Shown piece after piece: positions 19,565 through 27,881 of a stretch of DNA of 54,782 nt (within the stretch, counting starts at the first letter, position 1; the number at the start of each line of letters is the position of its first letter). A model generated the notes under the pieces. It made no database searches. It was not told the origin of the DNA and worked only from the letters and a program-made list of their open reading frames with translations. The stretch comes from Coriobacteriia bacterium (GTDB lineage: Bacteria; Actinomycetota; Coriobacteriia; Anaerosomatales; Anaerosomataceae), in the NCBI GenBank assembly GCA_030651765.1, contig JAUSBY010000015.1:138043-192824 (forward strand), given 5' to 3'. The position numbers and the translations under genes were made by a program.

Positions 19565-19661
19565 GCGCACGCCTCGGTCACCGCGTCCCGGCGGGGCGGG
19601 AGTGGGGCGCTGGGGTAGAATCCCTGGTATCGCCATCGACCACGCCCCGGGAGCCACACAC

Positions 19662-20228
19662 ATGGATCGCGAGAAGATCGAGCAGGGTGTTCGTCTCATC
19701 CTCGAGGGGGTTGGCGAGGACCCGTCACGCGAGGGGCTGCTGGAAACGCCGCGTCGCGTAGCGGACATGTACGGGGAGATCTTCGCCGGGCTTGGCCGTG
19801 ACCCCGCCGAGCACTTCTGCGTCACGTTCAACGAGGGCCATCAGGAGATGGTACTCATTCGCGACATTCCGCTGTACTCGGTGTGCGAGCATCACCTGCT
19901 GCCATTCCTCGGCCGCGCGCATGTGGCCTACATCCCCGGCAAGCACGGTCGTATCTGCGGCCTGTCCAAGATCGCGCGGGTGGTCGACCTCTTCGCCAAG
20001 CGCCCGCAGGTGCAGGAGCGTCTGACGTCGCAGATAGCCGATACGCTCGTGGAGCACCTCGATCCCACCGGCGTGCTCGTCGTCATCGAGGCCGAGCATC
20101 TGTGCATGTCCATGCGCGGCGTCCAGAAACCCGGTGCAGTCACGACGACCTCGGCCGTGCGCGGCATCTTCGAGCGCAACGCGGCCACGCGTGCCGAGGC
20201 CATGAGCCTCATCAAGGGCCAACGGTAG
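19662..20228 (+). CDS. folE: GTP cyclohydrolase I FolE
   Basis: A 188-residue enzyme making 7,8-dihydroneopterin triphosphate from GTP, the first step of folate synthesis. Zinc ligands Cys75, His78 ([10 protein letters not shown]) and Cys148 ([11 protein letters not shown]) are present, with the family blocks [18 protein letters not shown] and [14 protein letters not shown] 19662 is preceded by a GGGAG site. A -10-like TAGAAT lies at 19616-19621 without a clear -35, so a new transcription unit probably starts in the 97-base gap after tadC. folP and folK follow; folB is not in the window. Confidence 0.96.
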   Translation: MDREKIEQGVRLILEGVGEDPSREGLLETPRRVADMYGEIFAGLGRDPAEHFCVTFNEGHQEMVLIRDIPLYSVCEHHLLPFLGRAHVAYIPGKHGRICGLSKIARVVDLFAKRPQVQERLTSQIADTLVEHLDPTGVLVVIEAEHLCMSMRGVQKPGAVTTTSAVRGIFERNAATRAEAMSLIKGQR

Positions 20229-20235
20229 CCCGCCG

Positions 20236-21087
20236 ATGAGCGTACCCGCCACACGCTGGCGCTGCGGCCGGTTCACGCTTCCGGTGGATCGGCCTTTGGT
20301 GATGGGCATCCTGAACGTCACGCCAGACTCGTTCTCCGACGGTGGCCGGTTCATCGATCCCGACGCTGCGGTCTCCCATGCCCGTGAGATGATCGCCGCC
20401 GGCGCGGGGATCATCGACGTCGGTGGGGAGTCCACGCGTCCCGGCGCGCCGCCCGTCTCTTCCGAAGAAGAGCTTGCGCGGGTGCTGCCGGTCGTCGAAG
20501 CGCTTGGGGGTGAGCCTGACGTACCCGTCTCGATCGACACGCGGCACGCGGTCATCGCGCGCGCGTGTGTCGATGCGGGAGCGAGCACCATAAACGACGT
20601 GTCCGGCTTCCGTGACCCCGCCATGATCGGCGTTGCGGCCGCCTGCGACGCGGGGCTCGTCGTGATGCACATGCTCGGCGAGCCGCAGACGATGCAGGAC
20701 GAGCCTCACTACGACGACGTCGTGGCCGAGGTGCGCGGCTACCTCCTCGCGCGCGCCCGCGAACTCGAGGAGGCGGGCATCGCGCGAGAGCGGATCGCGC
20801 TCGACCCGGGCATCGGCTTCGGCAAGACGACGCAGCACAACCTGGCCTTGCTTCGCGATCTTGACGCCTTCGTCGAGACCGGGTACCCGATCGTCGTGGG
20901 CGCGTCCCGCAAACGGTTCATCGGCGATGTGACCGGGGAGTCCGAGCCGGACAAACGCCTCGCCGGCAGCGTCGCGGCGGCGATCTGGTCGGCGAGTCGC
21001 GGAATCCATGTGCTGCGCGTGCACGACGTACGCGAGACGGTCGCGGCGCTCGCTGTCACCGACGCGGTCCGTTGGGCGGATCGATGA
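20236..21087 (+). CDS. folP: Dihydropteroate synthase FolP
   Basis: A 283-residue TIM barrel that joins para-aminobenzoate to the pterin pyrophosphate. Conserved blocks are in order: VMGILNVTPDSFSDGG (pterin/Mg loop), IIDVGGESTRPGAPP, VPVSIDTRHA, DPGIGFGKTTQHN and GASRKRFIG. It lies seven bases after folE, and its stop overlaps the folK start (ATGA). All sulfonamide-target residues that I can recognise look standard. Confidence 0.96.
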   Translation: MSVPATRWRCGRFTLPVDRPLVMGILNVTPDSFSDGGRFIDPDAAVSHAREMIAAGAGIIDVGGESTRPGAPPVSSEEELARVLPVVEALGGEPDVPVSIDTRHAVIARACVDAGASTINDVSGFRDPAMIGVAAACDAGLVVMHMLGEPQTMQDEPHYDDVVAEVRGYLLARARELEEAGIARERIALDPGIGFGKTTQHNLALLRDLDAFVETGYPIVVGASRKRFIGDVTGESEPDKRLAGSVAAAIWSASRGIHVLRVHDVRETVAALAVTDAVRWADR

Positions 21088-22025
21088 TCAGGGACGCCTA
21101 CATCGGCCTCGGCAGCAACGTGGGAGACCGTCTCGGCAACCTGCGCGCAGCGCTCGAGGCCATCGACGCGCTCGAGAGCACGAACGTGGTCACGGTCTCA
21201 CGCGTGGTTGAGTCCGAACCGTGGGGCGTGACCGAGCAGCCGGCCTTCGCCAACGCCGTCGCTCGCGTGAGCACCGGCATGGAGGCGGACCGCCTACTCG
21301 AGGCGCTCAAGGACATCGAGGTCGCACTCGGACGGACCGGCGGGCCGCGCTACGGACCGCGCGTCATCGACCTGGACATCCTGCTGCTCGATGACGACGA
21401 GTGGGAGACGCCCGAGCTCATCATCCCGCACCCTCGCCTCGTCGAGCGCGACTTCGCTGTGACACCGCTGCTCGAGATCGCGCCGGACGCGCACTGGCCC
21501 GACGGAACGCCCGTGACCCGCGACCTCGCGACACAGGGCCGCATCACCGGCTCGCTGGGGGCCGTGCCCGGCTTCGAGATGATCTCGCCGCCGCCAGGCG
21601 GCTGGGTGACCGCCGGGCGACCGGAGGCGGGCGTGGGCGAGGCTGTCGGCTGGGAGGAGGTCTCCTCGTCGCAGTTCGGCGCGCAGTGGGGGACGTCTTT
21701 CGCGATGCGGCTGATGTTCGACGCTGCCGTGCTCGAACAGGAAGGAATACCGATCGCCTGGGATCCGATGCCGCCGGCCGAGGAGTACAGCCCCTGGTCG
21801 TTGCCGCGTACCTACCGGCTGCTCGTGCCGGTCGCCTTCGCCGCTCGAGCGAAGCGGATGCTGCTCGAGGCTCGCTCGGGGGAGATTCTGAGCGAGGACG
21901 TGCCGCGGGGCATCGGCAGACGGTCGTTCGGGGCCACCGGTGCGTTGCCGGGTGGCGACGTCAGTTCAAGCGATGCCGCATCGGGTGACGCCGAGTCGCC
22001 CGCTCCCGACGGGGAGGACGCCTAG
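21084..22025 (+). CDS. folK: FolK (HPPK) fused to a C-terminal DUF2007-like domain
   Basis: 313 residues, about twice the usual FolK length. Residues 1-160 are a complete 6-hydroxymethyl-dihydropterin pyrophosphokinase (IGLGSNVGDR, VVESEPWGVTEQPAFANAV, GPRVIDLDILLLDD, IPHPRLVERDFAVTPLLEI). The remaining ~150 residues are not HPPK. Their middle (~205-265; FDAAVLEQEGIPIAWDP, then YRLLVPVAFAARAKRMLLEA) resembles the small putative signal-transducing domain DUF2007. The tail is Ser/Asp/Gly rich. ATG 21084 overlaps the folP stop. The FolK call is firm; the extension's identity is a suggestion. Confidence 0.88.
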   Translation: MIRDAYIGLGSNVGDRLGNLRAALEAIDALESTNVVTVSRVVESEPWGVTEQPAFANAVARVSTGMEADRLLEALKDIEVALGRTGGPRYGPRVIDLDILLLDDDEWETPELIIPHPRLVERDFAVTPLLEIAPDAHWPDGTPVTRDLATQGRITGSLGAVPGFEMISPPPGGWVTAGRPEAGVGEAVGWEEVSSSQFGAQWGTSFAMRLMFDAAVLEQEGIPIAWDPMPPAEEYSPWSLPRTYRLLVPVAFAARAKRMLLEARSGEILSEDVPRGIGRRSFGATGALPGGDVSSSDAASGDAESPAPDGEDA

Positions 22026-22328
22026 ATGGCCACGATGGAAATCAGGCTCTTCGGTCTGCTGCACGCCGACCGCGTGCAGCGCGGTCTGCCCTCGGCGGTG
22101 CACGTCGAGATTCCCGAGGAGGGCATCGTCGCCCGTGATCTAGCCCACTCGCTCGAGCTGCCGCTCGATCTGATCGAGGGCGTTTTCTGTAACGGCAAGG
22201 TCTGCGGTCCGTCACATGTGCTCATGCCGGGAGACCGCGTCGCATTCGTTCCCAAGGGGACGCCGGGTCCGCACCGGTTTGCGCTCGGCTTGTACAGCGC
22301 CGGCGCGAAGGAGCCGTGGGACCGCTAG
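22026..22328 (+). CDS. MoaD/ThiS-like ubiquitin-fold protein without C-terminal Gly-Gly
   Basis: A 100-residue protein with a beta-grasp pattern (MEIRLFGLLHADRV, VHVEIPEEGIVARDLAHSLELPL, GVFCNGKVCGP, LMPGDRVAFVPKG). True sulfur carriers end in Gly-Gly; this one continues past the fold and ends in EPWDR, so it cannot be charged in the normal way unless processed. It starts directly after the folK stop and ends with no gap against the convergent thiF-like gene. It may relate to the tungsten/molybdenum enzyme on the other strand; that is inference from position. Confidence 0.6.
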   Translation: MATMEIRLFGLLHADRVQRGLPSAVHVEIPEEGIVARDLAHSLELPLDLIEGVFCNGKVCGPSHVLMPGDRVAFVPKGTPGPHRFALGLYSAGAKEPWDR

Positions 22329-22955
22329 CTACGCCTGCGGGTAGCCGAGAAGCAGACGCACCGTCATGTGCGCCTGATGGCCGGCCGCTATCGCCACCCG
22401 GCTCGCGAACAGCGGGTGCTCGGCGGAGACCTCGCTCACCAGATCGCCCACCATCCAGACGTCACCCATGAGGTGGCGGGTGATGATGTCGTTGGGTGAA
22501 CCGTAACCGGCGATTCCAGACGCCGCAACGATGGGGACACCGGGGAGTTGCTCGGAGGCCGCCGCGACTATCAGCGCCTTGTCGCGCGCCGAGTCCACCG
22601 CTTCCACGAGCACGTCGACACCCCCGAAGATGCTGCCGATGTTGGACTGGTCGATGTGGGCCTGGAAGCACTCGAGTCTGAGCTCCGCGGTTATCCGGCG
22701 CAGGTTGTCCGTGAGCGCCGCGGTCTTCTCCCGGCCTACCTGGTCGGCAAAGTAGAACTGCCGCTCGAGATTGCTCGCGTCGACGACATCGTGGTCGGCG
22801 AGCACGAGCGTGCCGACGCCGGCGCGCGCGAGCATCCAGGCGACGTTACTGCCGAGTCCGCCGAGACCGATCACGCCGACGCGCGAGCTGCCGAGCCTGG
22901 CGCGGAGCGCCGCGTACTCGTCGGGCGCGGGCACCGGATGCGTGGGGTACGGCAT
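22329..22955 (-). CDS. ThiF/MoeB/HesA-family adenylyltransferase (short form)
   Basis: 208 residues with the E1-like nucleotide fold (VGVIGLGGLGSNVAWMLARAGVG), the acidic ADHDVVDASNLERQ motif and QVGREKTAAL. The Zn-binding CxxC pairs and C-terminal part of full-length MoeB are absent, matching the short ThiF-type forms in anaerobes. It would adenylate the C-terminal glycine of the sulfur carrier encoded immediately upstream (one base gap). Together with the aldehyde oxidoreductase this suggests pterin-dithiolene supply for the tungsten cofactor. The start ATG 22955 has GGAGG upstream, inside the end of the carrier gene. Confidence 0.86.
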   Translation of the reverse strand: MPYPTHPVPAPDEYAALRARLGSSRVGVIGLGGLGSNVAWMLARAGVGTLVLADHDVVDASNLERQFYFADQVGREKTAALTDNLRRITAELRLECFQAHIDQSNIGSIFGGVDVLVEAVDSARDKALIVAAASEQLPGVPIVAASGIAGYGSPNDIITRHLMGDVWMVGDLVSEVSAEHPLFASRVAIAAGHQAHMTVRLLLGYPQA

Positions 22956-22956
22956 C

Positions 22957-23211
22957 CTAGCCTCCCGCGACGGGTGGGAAGATCGCCAGCCTGTCACCAT
23001 TTGCAAGCGAGTGGTCGTCGGGCGCGTGTCGCCCGTTGACGAAGACGATCCGGGGCCCCGCGGGGAGGTCCAAACGTGTGATGACCTGCCCGACGGTCGT
23101 CCCGTCGGGCAGGTCCATCGGCCGTGCATGGGAAGAGCCGGACTCGTCCTCCGCACCCGCAGGAGGCAGGTACGGTGTCAGATGCGCGAAGAGCGCAAGT
23201 TCTATCTGCAC
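22957..23211 (-). CDS. MoaD/ThiS-family sulfur carrier protein
   Basis: An 84-residue beta-grasp protein ending in AIFPPVAGG, the Gly-Gly terminus required for adenylation and thiocarboxylation. It opens with IELALFAHLTPYLPP, typical of MoaD-like proteins. Residues ~20-31 form a short loop longer than in E. coli MoaD. The start is GTG 23211 behind GGGAGGAG. It lies between the aldehyde:ferredoxin oxidoreductase and its ThiF-like activator on the same strand, a combination known for tungsten oxidoreductase loci. Confidence 0.85.
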   Translation of the reverse strand: MQIELALFAHLTPYLPPAGAEDESGSSHARPMDLPDGTTVGQVITRLDLPAGPRIVFVNGRHAPDDHSLANGDRLAIFPPVAGG

Positions 23212-23232
23212 GCCCAGGTCTCCTCCCGGTCC

Positions 23233-25014
23233 TTACGGCTTGCTGATCCCCATCGCGGTCGCGGTATCGGCCACGAAGTCGTGCACGCTGTCGAGTTCCG
23301 CGTCGGTCACGGTGAACACCGCGTCATGCGGCGGGAGCGCGACATCGTAGAAGAAAGCGGGCAGCCGATCGTCGGCGGCGGTGAAACCGGCCGACTCGTT
23401 GTACAGCCGTTCCATCGTCAGCACTTCCTTGCCGAGCTGCATGAGCGCGTCCGTGTCCCACTTCTGGCCCGTGTGTGCCTCGGCCATCTCATGGATCGCG
23501 TCGAGCGCTTCCGGGATGTCGAGAACCGCGAAGGCAACGAAGATGCACAGACCGAGCGCGTCAAGCATGCCGGTCGCGATCTGGAGGCCCTGCGAGAGTG
23601 CAGCCTGGCCCTCGGGCTTGAGTGGATCAACGGAGCCACCAACGGCGAGCACGTTCGCGGTGATCGAGTAGCCGGCGGTGTGATCGGCGCCCTGGGTGCT
23701 CGTCGCGTACGTGACGCCGATGCCCTGGATCGGGCGTGGGTCGTATGCGGGCAGACCCTGGTGCTTGACCACCGGTATGTGCTCCACGCCGAGTGCCAGG
23801 CCGGTCGCCTCGGCGCCGTTGCCGATCATGCGGCCCGTCTCGGTGCCTTTGCGAACCTCCTCGAGCAGGGCGAGCGCCCCGGCGCCGTCGCCGAAGGCGA
23901 GCTTGCCGGAGTCCATGTAGACGGCGATCGTCACGCCGGCCTCGATGGTGTCGATCCCGAGATCGCTGCAGTTCCGGTCGAGCTCCGCGATCACGTCCAG
24001 GTCGTCGATCCCGCAGTCTGCGCCGAGGGCCCAGACGTTCTCGTACTCGACGCCCTTGGTCTTGTAGTGACCATCCTTGTCGACGAAGTAGCGCGAGCAC
24101 TGGATCACGCAGCCGGTGTGGCACCCGTGCTTCACGTTGCCACCGCGCTCGACGGTGACCTCACGCATCGTCTCACCGCTGATGTGATCGACACCTTCGA
24201 AGCGTCCATCGGAGAAGTTGCGCGTGGGATACCCGCCAGCCTCGTTGATGATGTTGGCGAGGACGTTGGTGCCGTACGTCGGCAACGCCTGACCGGTCAC
24301 GGCGTGCTCGCGCAGTGCGTTGGCGAACTTCTTGACTGCTGCGTTGAACGCGTCTTTGTCCGCGTGCGCAAGGTAGGGTAGGCCCTCATCGACGATCACA
24401 ACGGCCTTGAGTCCCTTGCTGCCCATGACAGCGCCGAGGCCGCCGCGTCCCGCGAAGCGGTTCGGGTAGCCGTCCGGGTCGCTGATGGCGACAGCTGCCG
24501 ACTTGAGGCCCATCTCGCCGGCCGGACCGATGGTGATCGTCGCATACCGCTTGACGTCGCCCATGGTCGCGTCGAGGGCGTCTTTGGTTGCGTAGTTGCC
24601 GAGTCCGGTGAGGCTGTCGTCACGCACGATCTCGGTAGAACCGTCCGCGTTGATCTTGAGCACGTACCGCGCGCTGGCGTCGGCGGCGACCCCTTCGATG
24701 ACCAGGGCGGCGATGCCAACCTTGGCAAGCGCGTGTGCGGCCTGGCCGCCCGCGTTCGACTCCTTGATGCCACCGGTGAGCGGGCTCTTGGCGCCGACTG
24801 AGAGTCGGCCACCGTTCGGTGCCGACGTCCCGCCCAGCAGTCCGGGTGCAAAGACGATCTTGGCCTCCGGGCCGAGGGGGTCCGCCTTGGGCGGGACCTC
24901 GGCGAAGACGATAGCGTCGGTGAGCGCCCGACCTCCGTAGCGGGCCCACGCATCGGGGACCGGTTCGGTGGTGATGGACAGGGTCGACATGTTGAGGCGC
25001 ATGATGGAACGCAT
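23233..25014 (-). CDS. aor: Tungsten-dependent aldehyde:ferredoxin oxidoreductase
   Basis: A 593-residue AOR-family enzyme that oxidises aldehydes to acids with ferredoxin, using a bis-tungstopterin and one [4Fe-4S] cluster. The N-terminal pterin-binding domain is recognisable (IVFAPGLLGGTSAPNGGRLSVGAKSPLTGG, GPAGEMGLKSAAVAI, RFAGRGGLGAVMGSKGLKA). Cluster Cys residues are seen in GCHTGCVIQC (~297-305, spaced x3 and x3) and GLCIF (~500). I chose ATG 25014 because GGAGGGAGG lies six bases upstream; the upstream ATG at 25038 would place that site inside the gene. It leads an operon with moaD- and thiF-like genes. Confidence 0.9.
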   Translation of the reverse strand: MRSIMRLNMSTLSITTEPVPDAWARYGGRALTDAIVFAEVPPKADPLGPEAKIVFAPGLLGGTSAPNGGRLSVGAKSPLTGGIKESNAGGQAAHALAKVGIAALVIEGVAADASARYVLKINADGSTEIVRDDSLTGLGNYATKDALDATMGDVKRYATITIGPAGEMGLKSAAVAISDPDGYPNRFAGRGGLGAVMGSKGLKAVVIVDEGLPYLAHADKDAFNAAVKKFANALREHAVTGQALPTYGTNVLANIINEAGGYPTRNFSDGRFEGVDHISGETMREVTVERGGNVKHGCHTGCVIQCSRYFVDKDGHYKTKGVEYENVWALGADCGIDDLDVIAELDRNCSDLGIDTIEAGVTIAVYMDSGKLAFGDGAGALALLEEVRKGTETGRMIGNGAEATGLALGVEHIPVVKHQGLPAYDPRPIQGIGVTYATSTQGADHTAGYSITANVLAVGGSVDPLKPEGQAALSQGLQIATGMLDALGLCIFVAFAVLDIPEALDAIHEMAEAHTGQKWDTDALMQLGKEVLTMERLYNESAGFTAADDRLPAFFYDVALPPHDAVFTVTDAELDSVHDFVADTATAMGISKP

Positions 25015-25217
25015 ACGCACCCTCCCTCCGTCGGACATGGACAGTAGGCGGACCGTTCACTGGGGTCCAGATAATGAATATGCCCATGCAGATGAGGGAT
25101 TACGCGACCGTTGTGCCGATGAGCGTGACGTTGCGCCGATGCTATACTCGTTGCCCGTTCGTGAAGGCAGCCTGGACCTGATGTGAAGGCCGGGACCGCC
25201 GGGGAGGAGTCGCAACC
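25015..25217. promoter_or_regulatory. Divergent promoter region between aor (minus) and panB (plus)
   Basis: This 203-base gap holds no gene I can support. It has an AT-rich patch ATAATGAATA (25071-25080) that could serve as the -10 area for aor. A small dyad GGACC-N9-GGTCC lies at 25050-25068. A good -10 hexamer TATACT (25143-25148) points to panB, but I see no convincing -35 for it. Confidence 0.4.
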
Positions 25218-26102
25218 ATGAGTGCCACGCGGGCAACAAGGGGAGGCGCGCGGGTGACCACGACCGCTCTGGCCGCCATGAAGGCTGCCGGTGAGCCCAT
25301 CGTCATGGTCACCGCCTACGACGCGCCGGGCGCGCGCCTGGTCGAGGCGGCCGGTGTCGATGTGATCCTCGTGGGAGACTCGCTCGGCATGACGGTTCTC
25401 GGCTACGAGAGCACGCTGCCGGTCACCATGGACGACATGTTGCGTGCGACCGCGGCCGTCGCGCGCAGTGCGAGCCGGGCGCTCGTCGTGGCGGATATGC
25501 CGTTCCTGAGCTACCAGGTGAGTCCCGAAGACGCGCTCCGCAACGCCGGTCGCTTCCTTGCCGAGGCAGGTGCCTCGGCGGTCAAGATCGAGGGTGGCGC
25601 CGCCGCCGCCCCGCTCGTCGAGTTCCTCGTCGGCGCGGGGGTACCCGTGATGGGTCATGTCGGACTCACGCCGCAGTCGGTCAACGTCTTCGGCGGGTAC
25701 TCGGTTCAGGCGCGGGATCTCGACGGGGCCATCGCGCTCGTGGAGGACTGCCTGGAACTCGAGGCCGCCGGTGCGTTCGCCGTGGTGCTCGAGCTCGTTC
25801 CGGCCGAGCTTGCCGCGATCGTCTCCGAGGAACTCACGATCCCGACCATCGGCATCGGCGCGGGGGCGGGATGCGACGGGCAGGTGCAGGTATTCCACGA
25901 CCTCCTGGGCCTCGGCGAGTTCACGCCACGGCACGCGAAGCGGTACGCGGACATCGGAGGCGCGATAACCAAGGCCGTGTCACAGTACGCTGCCGATGTC
26001 AGGGCGGGGACGTTCCCTGCCGAGGCTAACCTGACCCATCTCGACGCCGAGGTGATCGCCGAGCTCGATCGCACGCTGCCGCTGACCGACGGGGAACAGT
26101 GA
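25218..26102 (+). CDS. panB: 3-methyl-2-oxobutanoate hydroxymethyltransferase PanB
   Basis: A 294-residue TIM barrel that makes ketopantoate from alpha-ketoisovalerate and methylene-tetrahydrofolate. Blocks VTAYDAPGARLVEAAGVDVILVGDSLGM, KIEGG, GHVGLTPQSVN and the catalytic-Glu segment VLELVPAELA are complete. The N-terminus is ~12 residues longer than usual; ATG 25218 is supported by GGGGAGGAG. The stop overlaps the panC start region. It supplies pantothenate/CoA together with panC; panD is not in the window. Confidence 0.96.
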   Translation: MSATRATRGGARVTTTALAAMKAAGEPIVMVTAYDAPGARLVEAAGVDVILVGDSLGMTVLGYESTLPVTMDDMLRATAAVARSASRALVVADMPFLSYQVSPEDALRNAGRFLAEAGASAVKIEGGAAAAPLVEFLVGAGVPVMGHVGLTPQSVNVFGGYSVQARDLDGAIALVEDCLELEAAGAFAVVLELVPAELAAIVSEELTIPTIGIGAGAGCDGQVQVFHDLLGLGEFTPRHAKRYADIGGAITKAVSQYAADVRAGTFPAEANLTHLDAEVIAELDRTLPLTDGEQ

Positions 26103-26953
26103 TGGAGCGGCTCGGCTCGAAAGACGAGATCCGCCGTGCGGTTGCCGAGGCCCGGCACGAGGACAAGCGCATCGCGCTCGTGCCGACCATGGGCGCCCTG
26201 CACGACGGGCACCTCTCGCTCGTCCGTGCCGCATGCGAGCGGGCCGACTACGTCGTCGTCTCCGTCTTCGTGAACCCCATGCAGTTCGGTCCGGGCGAGG
26301 ATTTCGCCGCCTACCCGCGCGACCTTGACCGCGACATGGACCTTCTCGGGGCCGAGGGCGCCGACCTCGTCTTCACCCCCACGGCCGAGGGCATGTACGC
26401 TTCCGACGCTCAGATCAGTGTGGATCCCGGGCCGCTCGGCGCCGTCCTTGAGGGGGCGACGCGGCCGACCCACTTCCGGGGCGTGTGCACCGTGGTGGCC
26501 AAGCTCCTTGCGGTCGTCGGGCCACACCTCGCGTTCTTCGGTGAGAAGGACTATCAGCAGCTCAAGATCGTGAGCCGGATGGTGCACGACCTGGACCTGC
26601 CCACCAAGATCGTCGGCTGCCCGATCGTGCGTGAGTGCGATGGCCTGGCGATGTCGAGCCGCAACGCGTATCTCTCGCCGGACGAGCGCGCCGCCGCGAC
26701 GGTGCTGTACCGCGCGCTCCGCAGTGCCGAGACACTCGCACTTGGCGGTGAGCGCGATCATGCGATGCTCGCCGAGGTGATGGCGGCCACCGTGGCCGAG
26801 GAGCCGCTCGCTGCACTCGACTACGCGGTCGTGGTCGACCCGACCACGCTCGCGTTGCTCGAGTCTGGTGGCGCGCAGGCGGCACGCGCGCTCATCGCTG
26901 CGCGCGTGGGGACGACCCGCCTGATCGACAATCTCGCGCTGGAGGTGGGCTAG
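26102..26953 (+). CDS. panC: Pantothenate synthetase PanC
   Basis: A 283-residue ligase that condenses pantoate with beta-alanine via pantoyl-adenylate. Nucleotidyltransferase motifs are PTMGALHDGHLSLV (HIGH-like) and AMSSRNAYLSPDER (KMSKS-like), with FFGEKDYQQL between them. I chose ATG 26102; a GTG one codon upstream overlaps the panB stop and is also possible. The next gene begins immediately after the stop, so the pan and nad genes form one operon. Confidence 0.95.
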   Translation: MERLGSKDEIRRAVAEARHEDKRIALVPTMGALHDGHLSLVRAACERADYVVVSVFVNPMQFGPGEDFAAYPRDLDRDMDLLGAEGADLVFTPTAEGMYASDAQISVDPGPLGAVLEGATRPTHFRGVCTVVAKLLAVVGPHLAFFGEKDYQQLKIVSRMVHDLDLPTKIVGCPIVRECDGLAMSSRNAYLSPDERAAATVLYRALRSAETLALGGERDHAMLAEVMAATVAEEPLAALDYAVVVDPTTLALLESGGAQAARALIAARVGTTRLIDNLALEVG

Positions 26954-27877
26954 ATGGCCGGAGACTCCGACAGGTCGGTGCTCGCCGGGGAGGTCCGCGA
27001 GCTCGCGCGTGAACGGGACGCGGTGATCTTCGCGCACAACTACCAGCGGGCCGAGGTGCAAGACGTCGCTGACGTCGTCGGCGATTCGCTCGAGCTCGCC
27101 CGCCGCGCGGCGGCGGCCGACGCGGCGGTCATCGTGCTCGCCGGCGTCCGATTCATGGCCGAGACGGCGAACATCCTGGCGCCCGACAAGACGGTGCTCC
27201 TACCGCGCACGGATGCCGGCTGCCCGATGGCCGACATGATCACCGCCGGGCAGCTGGCCGCGTGGAAGGCCGAGAACCCGGGCATCCCGGTCGTCATGTA
27301 CGTGAACTCCTCGGCAGAGGTCAAAGCGCTCACCGACGTGTGCTGCACGTCGGCCAACGCCGTCGCGGTCGTGCGCTCGCTGGCCGCGCCGCGCGTGCTC
27401 TTTGGTCCCGATCGCAACCTCGGCCGCTGGATCGCCTCGCAGCTGCCCGATGTCGAGGTGACCGTGTGGGACGGCTGCTGCCCGATCCACGACCAGGTCA
27501 CGCTCGAGATGGCGCTTGCGGCGCGCGCCGCCAACCCCGGCGCGATCATGCTCGCGCATCCCGAGTGCCGCCCCGAGGTGAGCGCGGAGGCCGACGCCGT
27601 GCTTTCCACAAGCCAGATGCTCCGGTACGCGGCCGCAAGCGACGCCGGGACGTTCATCGTGGTGACCGAGTCGGGATTGATCACCGGTCTTGAGAAAGCC
27701 GCGCCCGGCAAGCGGTTCGTCGGTGTGTCACCGCCGATGCTCTGCCCCAATATGAAGCTCACGCGTCTCGACCACGTTCGCGACGCGCTGCGCGACATGA
27801 GCGGCGCGGTCCGCGTGCCCGACGATACAGCCGCCGCGGCGCGCAGTTCGCTCGAGCGCATGACGGCGATCGGCTGA
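26954..27877 (+). CDS. nadA: Quinolinate synthase NadA
   Basis: A 307-residue [4Fe-4S] enzyme condensing iminoaspartate with dihydroxyacetone phosphate. Cluster Cys residues lie in the blocks TDVCCTSAN (~130), VWDGCCPIHDQV (~175) and PPMLCPNMKLT (~263). The N-terminal FAHNYQRAEVQDVADVVGDSL block is diagnostic. It starts directly behind the panC stop and is followed by nadB and nadC, the full de novo route to nicotinate mononucleotide. Confidence 0.96.
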   Translation: MAGDSDRSVLAGEVRELARERDAVIFAHNYQRAEVQDVADVVGDSLELARRAAAADAAVIVLAGVRFMAETANILAPDKTVLLPRTDAGCPMADMITAGQLAAWKAENPGIPVVMYVNSSAEVKALTDVCCTSANAVAVVRSLAAPRVLFGPDRNLGRWIASQLPDVEVTVWDGCCPIHDQVTLEMALAARAANPGAIMLAHPECRPEVSAEADAVLSTSQMLRYAAASDAGTFIVVTESGLITGLEKAAPGKRFVGVSPPMLCPNMKLTRLDHVRDALRDMSGAVRVPDDTAAAARSSLERMTAIG

Positions 27878-27881
27878 GAAC

